Shown piece by piece: positions 1 to 5,228 of a stretch of DNA of 5,420 nucleotides. The position numbers and the translations under genes are program-made. This DNA comes from Chloroflexota bacterium. GTDB lineage: Bacteria; Chloroflexota; Anaerolineae; Anaerolineales; JACQED01. The notes beneath the pieces are model-generated. The model did no database searches. It was not told the origin of the DNA and saw only the letters and a list, made by a program, of their open reading frames with translations. Within the stretch, counting starts at the first letter, position 1. Every line of letters begins with the position of its first letter. The stretch lies in contig JACQED010000135.1 in assembly GCA_016200785.1 (NCBI GenBank), positions 1 to 5,420 of the forward strand. The letters run 5' to 3'.

Positions 1-205
1 CGGTGCCCTTATGGTGATTGCACCGCCAGCAAACGCGGGCCAGATTGTCGAGGGTAGTCTTGCCGCCGTGCTTCCGCGCAATGACATGATCTATTTCGGG
101 TGAGTAGAATGACAACCCGTCTGGCGTATGGCAATATTCGCAGCGCTCTCCGGCTCGCTCGATCACCTGTCGCCGCAGGGGGGCCGGAATGTCGCGGACG
201 CCCAT
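1..205 (-). CDS. HNH endonuclease, N-terminal part (runs off left edge)
   Basis: Sixty-eight codons are visible from an ATG at 203-205; the gene continues beyond position 1. The reading carries a full HNH/zinc-ribbon signature. C22-E-Y-C25 forms the first zinc knuckle, I38-D39-H40 holds the first catalytic histidine, G47-G48 and N54-L55 follow at the usual spacing, and C59-W-R-C62-N-H-H-K-G gives the second knuckle with the closing histidine region. Such proteins are metal-dependent nucleases; many stand-alone copies have no assigned target. The ATG lies 3 nt downstream of the stop of the 116-aa gene and in the same frame, with no clear Shine-Dalgarno sequence, so translational coupling is likely. 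The visible part spans the whole catalytic core, so only a short C-terminal tail should be missing. The family is certain from the motifs. Whether it acts in defence, a mobile element or housekeeping cannot be told here. Confidence 0.9.
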   Translation of the reverse strand, partial: MGVRDIPAPLRRQVIERAGERCEYCHTPDGLSFYSPEIDHVIARKHGGKTTLDNLARVCWRCNHHKGT

Positions 206-208
206 GGG

Positions 209-559
209 TCAGCCGGCAGGGGTGAGATGCGGGAGGGGGCGTGCCTTGAGCATAACGACAATGTGTTCGATGCGCTCGTACTCTTCCAGTTCTTTTCTTT
301 CCGCTTCGGTGAGCGAATCGCTCCGACTCTTGTCTAACAGCGACTCCAGCCGTTCCTGCATTTCTGGCGTCGGGCGAAACCCCATCAGTTGCTCCGGGGT
401 TGGGCCGCTGGCAAGGAACGAGAGGACGTAGGAATAGACCTGTGCCGGAAGTGGCGAGAGTCGGTCCAGGCCGAGCGCAATGATCTCCGGTAAACGATGC
501 CGGACGGCAGTGATGCTCTCGGCGAGGTCGTCGGTGAGTTCAAGAGTAATCGTCGTCAT
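209..559 (-). CDS. Small charged protein of unknown function, paired with HNH nuclease
   Basis: This 116-aa reading starts at the ATG at 557-559, with GAGGGC a few bases upstream as a possible ribosome binding site. The same frame stays open to 964, but that extension would cover the divergent gene and has no credible start, so the inner ATG is preferred. Residues 2-15 (TITLELTDDLAESI) resemble the opening strand and helix of small ribbon-helix-helix or antitoxin-like proteins, though this is only a likeness. Residues 53-66 contain a Thr-Pro-Glu ... Phe-Arg-Pro-Thr-Pro-Glu repeat. Residues 67-100 are a long Glu/Lys/Arg-rich helix (LESLLDK ... LTEAERKELEEYER) that could form a coiled coil. There is no signal peptide or membrane segment. 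I recall similar short proteins preceding HNH genes in Chloroflexota and cyanobacteria, but can name no function. With the HNH gene 3 nt away it probably forms one transcript; an antitoxin or accessory role is a guess. Confidence 0.75.
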   Translation of the reverse strand: MTTITLELTDDLAESITAVRHRLPEIIALGLDRLSPLPAQVYSYVLSFLASGPTPEQLMGFRPTPEMQERLESLLDKSRSDSLTEAERKELEEYERIEHIVVMLKARPLPHLTPAG

Positions 560-685
560 TGTGCCCTCGCGATCCGTTCGTGTCAGCCACAGGGTTTTAT
601 CACGGGGTATTCTAGCACACTCGCTTGTCAAATGCTGGCGGCGCATTGACGATGCAAGACTCATCATGCCTTGCCCAACAAACGC
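560..685. other. Divergent intergenic region
   Basis: This 126-bp gap separates the minus-strand HNH unit from the plus-strand redox operon and should hold the promoters of both. On the minus strand an extended -10 element is visible (separate entry). On the plus strand I find no convincing -35/-10 pair and no Shine-Dalgarno sequence before the ATG at 686. A short inverted repeat, GCAT...ATGC, lies around 643-655, too small to call an operator with confidence. Confidence 0.6.
609..631 (-). promoter_or_regulatory. Candidate extended -10 promoter for the HNH unit
   Basis: Read on the minus strand, 609-617 gives TGCTAGAAT, an extended -10 (TGn followed by TAGAAT, one mismatch from TATAAT). It lies about 50 nt upstream of the ATG at 559, a normal leader length. 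A perfect TTGACA is also present at 626-631, but only 11 nt separate it from the hexamer, too short for a standard sigma-70 -35/-10 pair. If the promoter is real, it most likely works as an extended -10 type. This is motif matching only. Confidence 0.35.
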
Positions 686-2164
686 ATGGACACCACTGAA
701 ATCGCCGTGATCGGTGCGGGGCCGGCGGGCGTGTCGGCGGCGGTGGCGGCCGCGCGGGCCGGGGCGAAAGTTGTGGTCATAGACGAAGGCGCGCGGGCTG
801 GCGGCCAATTCTTTCGCCAGCCAGCGTCCCCGCCGAACGGCGCGACGCCCGAGACTCTGCGGCAGCACTTCACGCGCGGGCGCGAACTGCTCGACGGGTT
901 GAGTCACCCGAACATCACGATCCGTTCCGAAACCGTCGTCTGGAACATCACGCCGAAGCGCCAACTTTTCCTCAATCGCGCCGACGGGCCGCCGAAGTTG
1001 CAGGCCAACCGCGTGATTCTCGCGACGGGCGCGACGGAACGCGTCGCCGCGTTCCCCGGCTGGGCGTTGCCCGGAGTGATGACCGTCGGCGCGACGCAGT
1101 CACTGTTCAAGAGTCAGGGCCTCATCCCCGCCGGGCGCGTTGTCCTCGCGGGCAGTGGCCCGCTGCTCCTCGCCGCCGCGCGGCAACTGGTGGAGGCGGG
1201 CGCGAAGGTCGTCGGCGTGTTCGAGGCCACGAGGTTTTCAAGATGGCTTCGGCGCGCGGCGCGCTTTCAGAATCATCGCGACCGGGCGCTGGAGGGCTTC
1301 GATCACTGGCAAAGATTGCGCGCGGCCGGCGTCCCGTTTCAATTTGGCCGCGCCGTGACCCGCGCCGAGGGCGACAACGTAGAGACGCAGCATGCTGCGT
1401 CTACTGCGTCTGTACGCCGCGCCGCCGTCTCGCGCGTCTCCGAAGAATGGCGGCCCGTGCCGGGCACAGAGAAAACCGTCGAGGCCGACGTGGTGTGTGT
1501 GAGTTTCGGCTTCATCCCTGCGACCGAACTGGCTCGACTCGCCGGCTGCGCCCATCGTTTCGATCCGCTCGTCGGCGCGTTTGTGACCGAGACGAACGAA
1601 ACTCTGGAGACGAGCCTCGCCGGAATTTTCGCGGCGGGCGAAGTGCGGGGCATTGGCGGCGCAGAGGCGGCATTGGCCGAGGGGCACATCGCCGGACTCG
1701 GCGCGGCGCGGAGTCTTGGTTACAAAGTGAGCGAGGCAGAACTGGCCGAAGCGCGAGCCCCGCAGTCGAGGCATCGCGCCTTCGCCGCCGCGCTGGCCGA
1801 TCTCTTCGCCGTTCAGCCGGGACTCTCGGATTTCGCCGACGACGGCACGACGGTCTGCCGCTGTGAAGAAGTGACGGCGGGCGAACTGCGGGAAGCAGCG
1901 CGGTCGGGCGCGATCACGCTGAACGCGCTCAAAGCGTGGAACCGTTGTGGGATGGGATTGTGTCAGGGCCGGATGTGCGCCCCCATCGCCGCGCAGATCG
2001 TCGCCGCCGAGATCGGCGTCAGCCCGGCATCGGTCGGCGTCTTCACCGCGCGGCCTCCCATTAAGCCCGTGCCACTGGGCATCGTCGGCATCGTCGAAGA
2101 CCCGCGGCCAACGGGCCCTGCGATGGAGGATCACGTCGGGTATGGGCGGGCGGTGATCAGGTAA
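686..2164 (+). CDS. FAD/NAD(P) oxidoreductase with C-terminal [2Fe-2S] BFD-like domain (HcnB/opine-oxidase-A type)
   Basis: This 492-aa cytoplasmic flavoprotein is the predicted electron-transfer subunit of a heteromeric amine/opine/imino-acid dehydrogenase. The FAD-binding motif G10-A-G-P-A-G15 ends its beta-alpha-beta unit at D33-E34 and is followed by A38-G-G-Q41. ILATGATER (111-119) is the usual second flavin motif. A nucleotide-binding G-S-G-P motif (156-159) probably holds NAD(P). A late FAD motif, GIFAAGEVRGIGG, covers 313-325. The C-terminal domain has C391-R-C393-E-E and then C421-G-M-G-L-C426-Q-G-R-M-C431; by comparison with HcnB-type proteins C391, C393, C426 and C431 are the likely [2Fe-2S] ligands. 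Start choice: ATG at 686 places six residues before the first strand, as is typical; an in-frame TTG at 671 would add five residues. No clear Shine-Dalgarno precedes either. It is the first gene of the operon. Residues about 232-247 are encoded by a palindromic repeat and look like an in-frame insertion in a loop. Substrate is not determinable. Confidence 0.9.
   Translation: MDTTEIAVIGAGPAGVSAAVAAARAGAKVVVIDEGARAGGQFFRQPASPPNGATPETLRQHFTRGRELLDGLSHPNITIRSETVVWNITPKRQLFLNRADGPPKLQANRVILATGATERVAAFPGWALPGVMTVGATQSLFKSQGLIPAGRVVLAGSGPLLLAAARQLVEAGAKVVGVFEATRFSRWLRRAARFQNHRDRALEGFDHWQRLRAAGVPFQFGRAVTRAEGDNVETQHAASTASVRRAAVSRVSEEWRPVPGTEKTVEADVVCVSFGFIPATELARLAGCAHRFDPLVGAFVTETNETLETSLAGIFAAGEVRGIGGAEAALAEGHIAGLGAARSLGYKVSEAELAEARAPQSRHRAFAAALADLFAVQPGLSDFADDGTTVCRCEEVTAGELREAARSGAITLNALKAWNRCGMGLCQGRMCAPIAAQIVAAEIGVSPASVGVFTARPPIKPVPLGIVGIVEDPRPTGPAMEDHVGYGRAVIR
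1379..1413 (+). repeat. Palindromic repeat translated inside gene 1
   Basis: A perfect 20-bp palindrome (1383-1402, half-site AGACGCAGCA) is flanked by imperfect continuation: GTAG on the left at 1379-1382 and AC on the right at 1403-1404. It is followed by a 9-nt tandem copy, TGCGTCTAC at 1396-1404 and TGCGTCTGT at 1405-1413. The segment is read in frame as residues 232-243 or so, rich in Ala, Ser and Thr, between the strand ending AVTRAEGD and the VSRVSEEWRPVPGTE segment that homologues of this family normally join by a short turn. It resembles the dispersed GTAGAGACG...CGTCTCTAC palindromes of cyanobacteria and Chloroflexota. Family membership is from memory and not searched. Confidence 0.7.
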
Positions 2165-2202
2165 TCAGTGATCAATGATCGGTAATTGGCAGTGGGTGAT
2201 GG
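2153..2202 (+). repeat. Heptamer repeat array at the gene1/gene2 boundary
   Basis: This is a degenerate array of 7-nt units of the type GTRATCA: GTGATCA at 2153-2159, one extra G, then GTAATCA at 2161, GTGATCA at 2168, ATGATCG at 2175 and GTAATTG at 2182, decaying to GCAGTGG and GTGATGG by 2202. The array encodes the last residues of gene 1, supplies its TAA stop (2162-2164), and contains both candidate start codons of gene 2 (2175 and 2199). Local composition is much more A/T-rich than the flanking genes. Confidence 0.75.
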
Positions 2203-3947
2203 CATTCAACGGCACCTCTGACGTTATCATCATCGGCGGGGGCATCGTCGGCTGCGCGGCGGCGTATTATCTGGCGAAGCGCGGCGCGAATGTGACTCTG
2301 CTCGAACGCGGCGGCGTCGGCAGCGGCGCGTCGGGGCGGTCGGGCGGCGGCGTGCGGCAGTCGGCGCGCGTCTCCGCCGAAATCCCTCTCGCCGCCGAAA
2401 GCGTGGCCCTCTTCCCAACTCTCTCCGACGAACTCGGCGTTGACATCGAATACGTCCGGCGCGGCAATTTGCGGCTGGTGGAGTCGGTTGACCACATCCG
2501 CCCGATGCAGGTGGACATCAAACGCCAGCAGGCATTGGGCCTCGACGTGCAGTGGCTCGGTCAGGCCGAAGTGTGCGAGATGGTTCCCTCTCTGCAACGC
2601 GAGAGCGTCCTCGGCGCGAGTTTCTGCCCGACCGACGGGCACGCGAACCCGCTGAAACTCACCACCGGCTTTGCCAGCGCCGCGCGCCGCGCCGGGGCGC
2701 AGTTCGTCACCGGCTGTGAAGTTCGCAGTGTGCGGCAGGCCGACTCCGGCGAAGCAGTCCTCGAAACGAGTCGCGGCGACTTTCGGGCAAAGACCGTCAT
2801 CGTCGCCGCAGGCGCGGGCGCGCAGAAACTGTGTCTGAGCATGGGCTTCGATCTGCCGCTGGCGAACATGCGCTACGAGTCGCTGATCACCGAGGCCGTG
2901 CCGCCCCTCTTTTCACAGATGTTCGGCGTCGCCGCCGCCGATCTGTTCTTTCGGCAGACACAGCACGGCAGTGTCCACTTCGGCGGCGGACTCGTCCAGC
3001 AATCGGAGAGCGAGGCGACGACCCCGCCTTCGGCGTGCGAAAATCTGCAACTCGCCGCCGAGCACATCGTCCGCCTCATCCCGCAGTTGGGCCGCGCGAA
3101 TTTGGTCAGGACGTGGGGCGGCCTCGACCCCTCCACGCCCGACGGCATCCCCATCATTGACCGGCTCGACGAAAACGTGCTGGTGGCGGCCGGCTTCTGC
3201 GGTCACGGCTTCGCCATAGGCCCGGTCGTCGGGCGGCGCCTCGCGGAGTGGATCGCGAACGGCGAGAAGCCACAAACCCTCGCGCCGTTCAAGCGCAGTC
3301 GTTTCGACTCGTGGCTGCAAACCAAGTGGACGCCCACCGGGTCGTTCGAGGCCGTGCTGGCTACCGAGGCGACGCAGGTTGCGGACAGCGGGAATGGTGC
3401 GACGGGTGACGGGTGGCGAGTGACGGCGTCACGCGACACGCGACACCCGTCACCGGAGGAGGCCGCCGGGCCGAAGATCATCGTCGTTGACCCGTCGAAA
3501 TGCACCGGGTGTCGGATGTGCGAGATGGCCTGCTCGATTCATCACACGCACACCGCGCGCCAAACGCAAGTGCGCATCAAAGTAGCCTACGCCAGCGACG
3601 ATTTCTACATGCCCATCGCCTGCATCCACTGCGAAGAGGCGTACTGCATGGAGGCCTGTGTCTTCGAGGCGCTGGTGCGCGACGGGCCGAATGCCGTCAT
3701 CCGCGTCGTTGACGAGAACTGCACGGCCTGCATGTTGTGCGTGGATGCCTGTCCCTACGGCGGCATCACCTATTCCGAGGAGAAGGACGCGGTGATCAAG
3801 TGCGATCTGTGCGGCGGCGATCCGGCCTGCGCGGCCTATTGCGCTCCCGGCGCGATCCGCTTCCGCGCGGTGGCCGAAGCGGAATGGGAACGTATGAAGG
3901 CGAATGCTATGGACAACGTGGGGAAACTGGGGCAGGGGCTGAAGTAA
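2199..3947 (+). CDS. DAO-family flavin dehydrogenase fused to a four-cluster [4Fe-4S] ferredoxin
   Basis: A 582-aa fusion. Residues 1-373 are a D-amino-acid-oxidase-type flavoprotein of the HcnC / opine-oxidase-B / sarcosine-oxidase-beta kind. It has the FAD motif G13-G-G-I-V-G18, E36 at the end of strand 2, the SGASGRSGGGVR loop (42-53), and the C-terminal WGGLDPSTPDGIPIID (306-321) and GFCGHGF (332-338) flavin-site motifs. Residues 374-424 are a linker, largely repeat-encoded. Residues 425-582 hold four clusters: C435/C438/C441/C445, C475/C478/C483/C487, C508/C511/C514/C518 and C535/C538/C544/C548. This is the pattern of HycB/DmsB/AorA-like electron-wire subunits. The flavoprotein would take electrons from a C-N substrate, and the ferredoxin would exchange them with the neighbouring AOR. 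There is no signal peptide. Start choice: ATG 2199 leaves seven residues before the first strand; ATG 2175 would add eight repeat-encoded residues. The gene lies 34 nt after gene 1. The fusion may be a lost gene boundary. Confidence 0.88.
   Translation: MAFNGTSDVIIIGGGIVGCAAAYYLAKRGANVTLLERGGVGSGASGRSGGGVRQSARVSAEIPLAAESVALFPTLSDELGVDIEYVRRGNLRLVESVDHIRPMQVDIKRQQALGLDVQWLGQAEVCEMVPSLQRESVLGASFCPTDGHANPLKLTTGFASAARRAGAQFVTGCEVRSVRQADSGEAVLETSRGDFRAKTVIVAAGAGAQKLCLSMGFDLPLANMRYESLITEAVPPLFSQMFGVAAADLFFRQTQHGSVHFGGGLVQQSESEATTPPSACENLQLAAEHIVRLIPQLGRANLVRTWGGLDPSTPDGIPIIDRLDENVLVAAGFCGHGFAIGPVVGRRLAEWIANGEKPQTLAPFKRSRFDSWLQTKWTPTGSFEAVLATEATQVADSGNGATGDGWRVTASRDTRHPSPEEAAGPKIIVVDPSKCTGCRMCEMACSIHHTHTARQTQVRIKVAYASDDFYMPIACIHCEEAYCMEACVFEALVRDGPNAVIRVVDENCTACMLCVDACPYGGITYSEEKDAVIKCDLCGGDPACAAYCAPGAIRFRAVAEAEWERMKANAMDNVGKLGQGLK
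3397..3452 (+). repeat. Mirrored heptamer array encoding the fusion linker
   Basis: This array spans 56 nt, divisible into eight 7-nt units. The first four follow GGGTGAC (copies start at 3397, 3404, 3411 and 3418). The last four (3425, 3432, 3439, 3446) are of the reverse-complement type, including two identical CGCGACA units and CCCGTCA. The mirror symmetry gives a perfect 11-bp inverted repeat, GGTGACGGGTG at 3405-3415 against 3444-3454, with further pairs inside. A smaller hairpin, GTGACG-G-CGTCAC, sits in the middle at 3420-3432. The array is translated as residues 400-418 of the gene 2 fusion, between the dehydrogenase and ferredoxin domains. Units of this layout also occur between genes here, so this is an intergenic-type element read as protein. 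Confidence 0.8.
3455..3462 (+). promoter_or_regulatory. Possible relic ribosome binding site inside the fusion gene
   Basis: GGAGGAGG at 3455-3462 is the strongest Shine-Dalgarno-like sequence noticed on the plus strand. Five bases later the in-frame codon GGG (3468-3470, residue 424) stands directly before PKIIVVDPSKCTGC, which is how a free-standing ferredoxin of this type would begin after its initiator. One base change (GGG to GTG) would restore a start. It may be a remnant of a separate ferredoxin gene, or chance, since GAG GAG is also ordinary coding sequence. An in-frame GTG at 3420 lies upstream of this site and is not served by it. Confidence 0.35.
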
Positions 3948-3953
3948 TAAATC

Positions 3954-4009
3954 CAAACTCCAAATCTCAAACCTCAAATCGTAGTTTGAAGTTTGAGATT
4001 TGAAATTGG
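3954..4009 (+). repeat. Mirrored heptamer array and hairpin at the gene2/gene3 boundary
   Basis: This array spans 56 nt: four units of the type CAAAYCT (from 3954, 3961, 3968 and 3975) followed by four reverse-complement units of the type ARRTTTG (from 3982, 3989, 3996 and 4003). It folds into a strong hairpin: a perfect 12-bp stem (3961-3972 with 3991-4002), one mismatch, five more pairs, a possible G-U pair and a 4-nt loop (3980-3983). It begins 6 nt after the TAA stop of the fusion gene and ends at the Shine-Dalgarno sequence of the AOR gene. There is no following T-run, so a classical terminator is unlikely. The stem could protect or insulate the mRNA. Confidence 0.85.
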
Positions 4010-4012
4010 GAG
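4008..4012 (+). promoter_or_regulatory. Ribosome binding site of the AOR gene
   Basis: GGGAG ends 7 nt before the GTG codon at 4020-4022, an optimal distance. It decides the start: the frame is open from 3993 upstream, but that part is repeat-encoded and has no family counterpart, whereas GTG followed by YHGYTGTILRINL fits the normal AOR N-terminus. The site overlaps the last bases of the heptamer array. Confidence 0.7.
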
Positions 4013-4019
4013 TTTCACC

Positions 4020-5228
4020 GTGTATCACGGTTACACCGGCACAATCCTCCGCATCAATCTCACCGATCGGCGCGTGAGCAAAGAGCCACTCGATCTCTCG
4101 CTGGCCGAGAAGTTCGTCGGCGGGCGCGGACTGACCTCGTATTTGCTCTACCGCGAGATGGACCCGGCTGTTGACGCGCTCAGCCCGGAGAATAAGTTAA
4201 TGTTCGGCACAGGACCGCTGACCGCCACCGGCGCGGTCGCCGCGTCGCGCTACGTCGTCGTCTGCAAAGCGCCGCTTACCGGCACGATTGCCTGCTCCAA
4301 CTCCGGCGGCTTCTTCGGGCCGGAGATGAAGTTCGCCGGCTACGATGTGATCATCTTCGAGGGCAAGGCCGACAAGCCGGTGTACATCTGGATCGAGGAC
4401 GACAAAGTTGAAATCCGCTCCGCCGAGAAACTGATGGGCCTGACGCCGGAGGAGACCGAAGACGCGGTGCGCGCCGCCACCAGCCAACTTGCGAAGGTCG
4501 CCTGTATCGGCCCGGCCGGCGAGAAACTTTCGCTCCTCGCCGGGGTCGTCAATGACCGGCAGAGACTCGCGGCGCGATCCGGCGTGGGCGCGGTGATGGG
4601 CAGCAAGAATCTCAAAGCCGTCGCCGTGCTCGGCACGGGGAGCATCTGTCTCGCCGATCCGGAAGGCTTCTGGCTGGCCGCGCTCGACGTGCTCAAGAAG
4701 ATCGTCAACGACCCGGTGTCATTCGGCAGTTTCCGCGCCTACGGCACGGCCAATCTCGTCAACCTGATCAACGAAATGGGCGCGTATCCCACGCGCAATT
4801 TTCTGGAAGAGGTGTTCGAGGGCGCGCCGGCGACCAGCGGCGAAGCGATTGCCGAGCGCATTCTGCTCAAGAACCGCGCCTGCTTCGCCTGCCCCATCGC
4901 CTGCACGCGCGTCAGCGAAGTGAAAGACGGGCCGTACTCGGGACGCGGCGAGGGGCCGGAGTACGAGACGACGTGGTCGTTCGGCGCGATGTGCGGCGTG
5001 TCGAATCTCGACGCCGTCGCCAAGGCCAATTTTCTGTGCCGCGATTACGGGATCGACTCGATGTCGGCGGGGGCGACCGTCGCCTGCGCGATGGAGTTGT
5101 ACGAGAAAGGCTACGTGCCGCAGAGCGACATCGGCTTCCCCCTGCGCTTCGGCGACGCCGACGCGATGATCCGCGCTGGCCGAGCACTACGGCCACCCCG
5201 AATGTTTCATGGGCGTGAAGAAACTTGA
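4020..5228 (+). CDS. Aldehyde ferredoxin oxidoreductase family protein, frameshifted
   Basis: AOR enzymes oxidise aldehydes to acids with a tungsten or molybdenum bis-pyranopterin centre and one [4Fe-4S] cluster, passing electrons to ferredoxin. The reading starts at GTG 4020 and shows the N-terminal AOR domain: YTGTILRINLT (5-15), the pterin-binding G34-G-R-G37, SRYVVVCKAPLTG (76-88), SGGFFGPEMKFAGYD (95-109) and RSGVGAVMGSKNLKAV (186-201). The second domain has the cluster ligands C288-F-A-C291-P-I-A-C295, GPEYETTW (312-319) and YGIDSMSAG (343-351). After residue 385 (nt 5174) the frame changes. The remaining 17 codons to the TGA at 5226-5228 are unrelated sequence, while family sequence resumes from 5176 in another frame. 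About 20-25 residues expected in between (a helix plus the usual LAEG-type segment) are absent. The gene is either a recent pseudogene or an assembly/sequencing deletion. Full family length is about 600 aa. Confidence 0.88.
   Translation: MYHGYTGTILRINLTDRRVSKEPLDLSLAEKFVGGRGLTSYLLYREMDPAVDALSPENKLMFGTGPLTATGAVAASRYVVVCKAPLTGTIACSNSGGFFGPEMKFAGYDVIIFEGKADKPVYIWIEDDKVEIRSAEKLMGLTPEETEDAVRAATSQLAKVACIGPAGEKLSLLAGVVNDRQRLAARSGVGAVMGSKNLKAVAVLGTGSICLADPEGFWLAALDVLKKIVNDPVSFGSFRAYGTANLVNLINEMGAYPTRNFLEEVFEGAPATSGEAIAERILLKNRACFACPIACTRVSEVKDGPYSGRGEGPEYETTWSFGAMCGVSNLDAVAKANFLCRDYGIDSMSAGATVACAMELYEKGYVPQSDIGFPLRFGDADAMIRAGRALRPPRMFHGREET

Noticed and set aside
609..631. Standard sigma-70 promoter from TTGACA (626-631) and TAGAAT (609-614)
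   Set aside because: The spacer is 11 nt and not about 17, so only the extended -10 was kept, at low confidence.
560..964. Minus-strand extension of the 116-aa gene to 251 aa
   Set aside because: It overlaps the start and conserved FAD-binding region of gene 1, has compositionally odd Arg-rich sequence, and an ATG with a plausible ribosome binding site exists at 559.
1238..2134. Long open frame of 298 codons on the minus strand inside gene 1
   Set aside because: It is a GC-rich antisense shadow: Arg/His/Asp-rich, no recognisable domain, and fully opposite a well-supported oxidoreductase.
3961..4002. Intrinsic terminator after the fusion gene
   Set aside because: The stem is strong but A/T-rich, and no T-run follows; the AOR ribosome binding site follows at once.
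3397..4009. CRISPR-like array
   Set aside because: Units are 7 nt, contiguous and mirrored, with no spacers; there are no cas genes in the window.
5166..5228. Programmed frameshift in the AOR gene
   Set aside because: There is no slippery heptamer, and a conserved block of residues is also missing, which a ribosomal shift would not explain.
5226..5228. TGA as a selenocysteine codon
   Set aside because: The codons before it are already out of the family frame, and the true continuation is in another frame.
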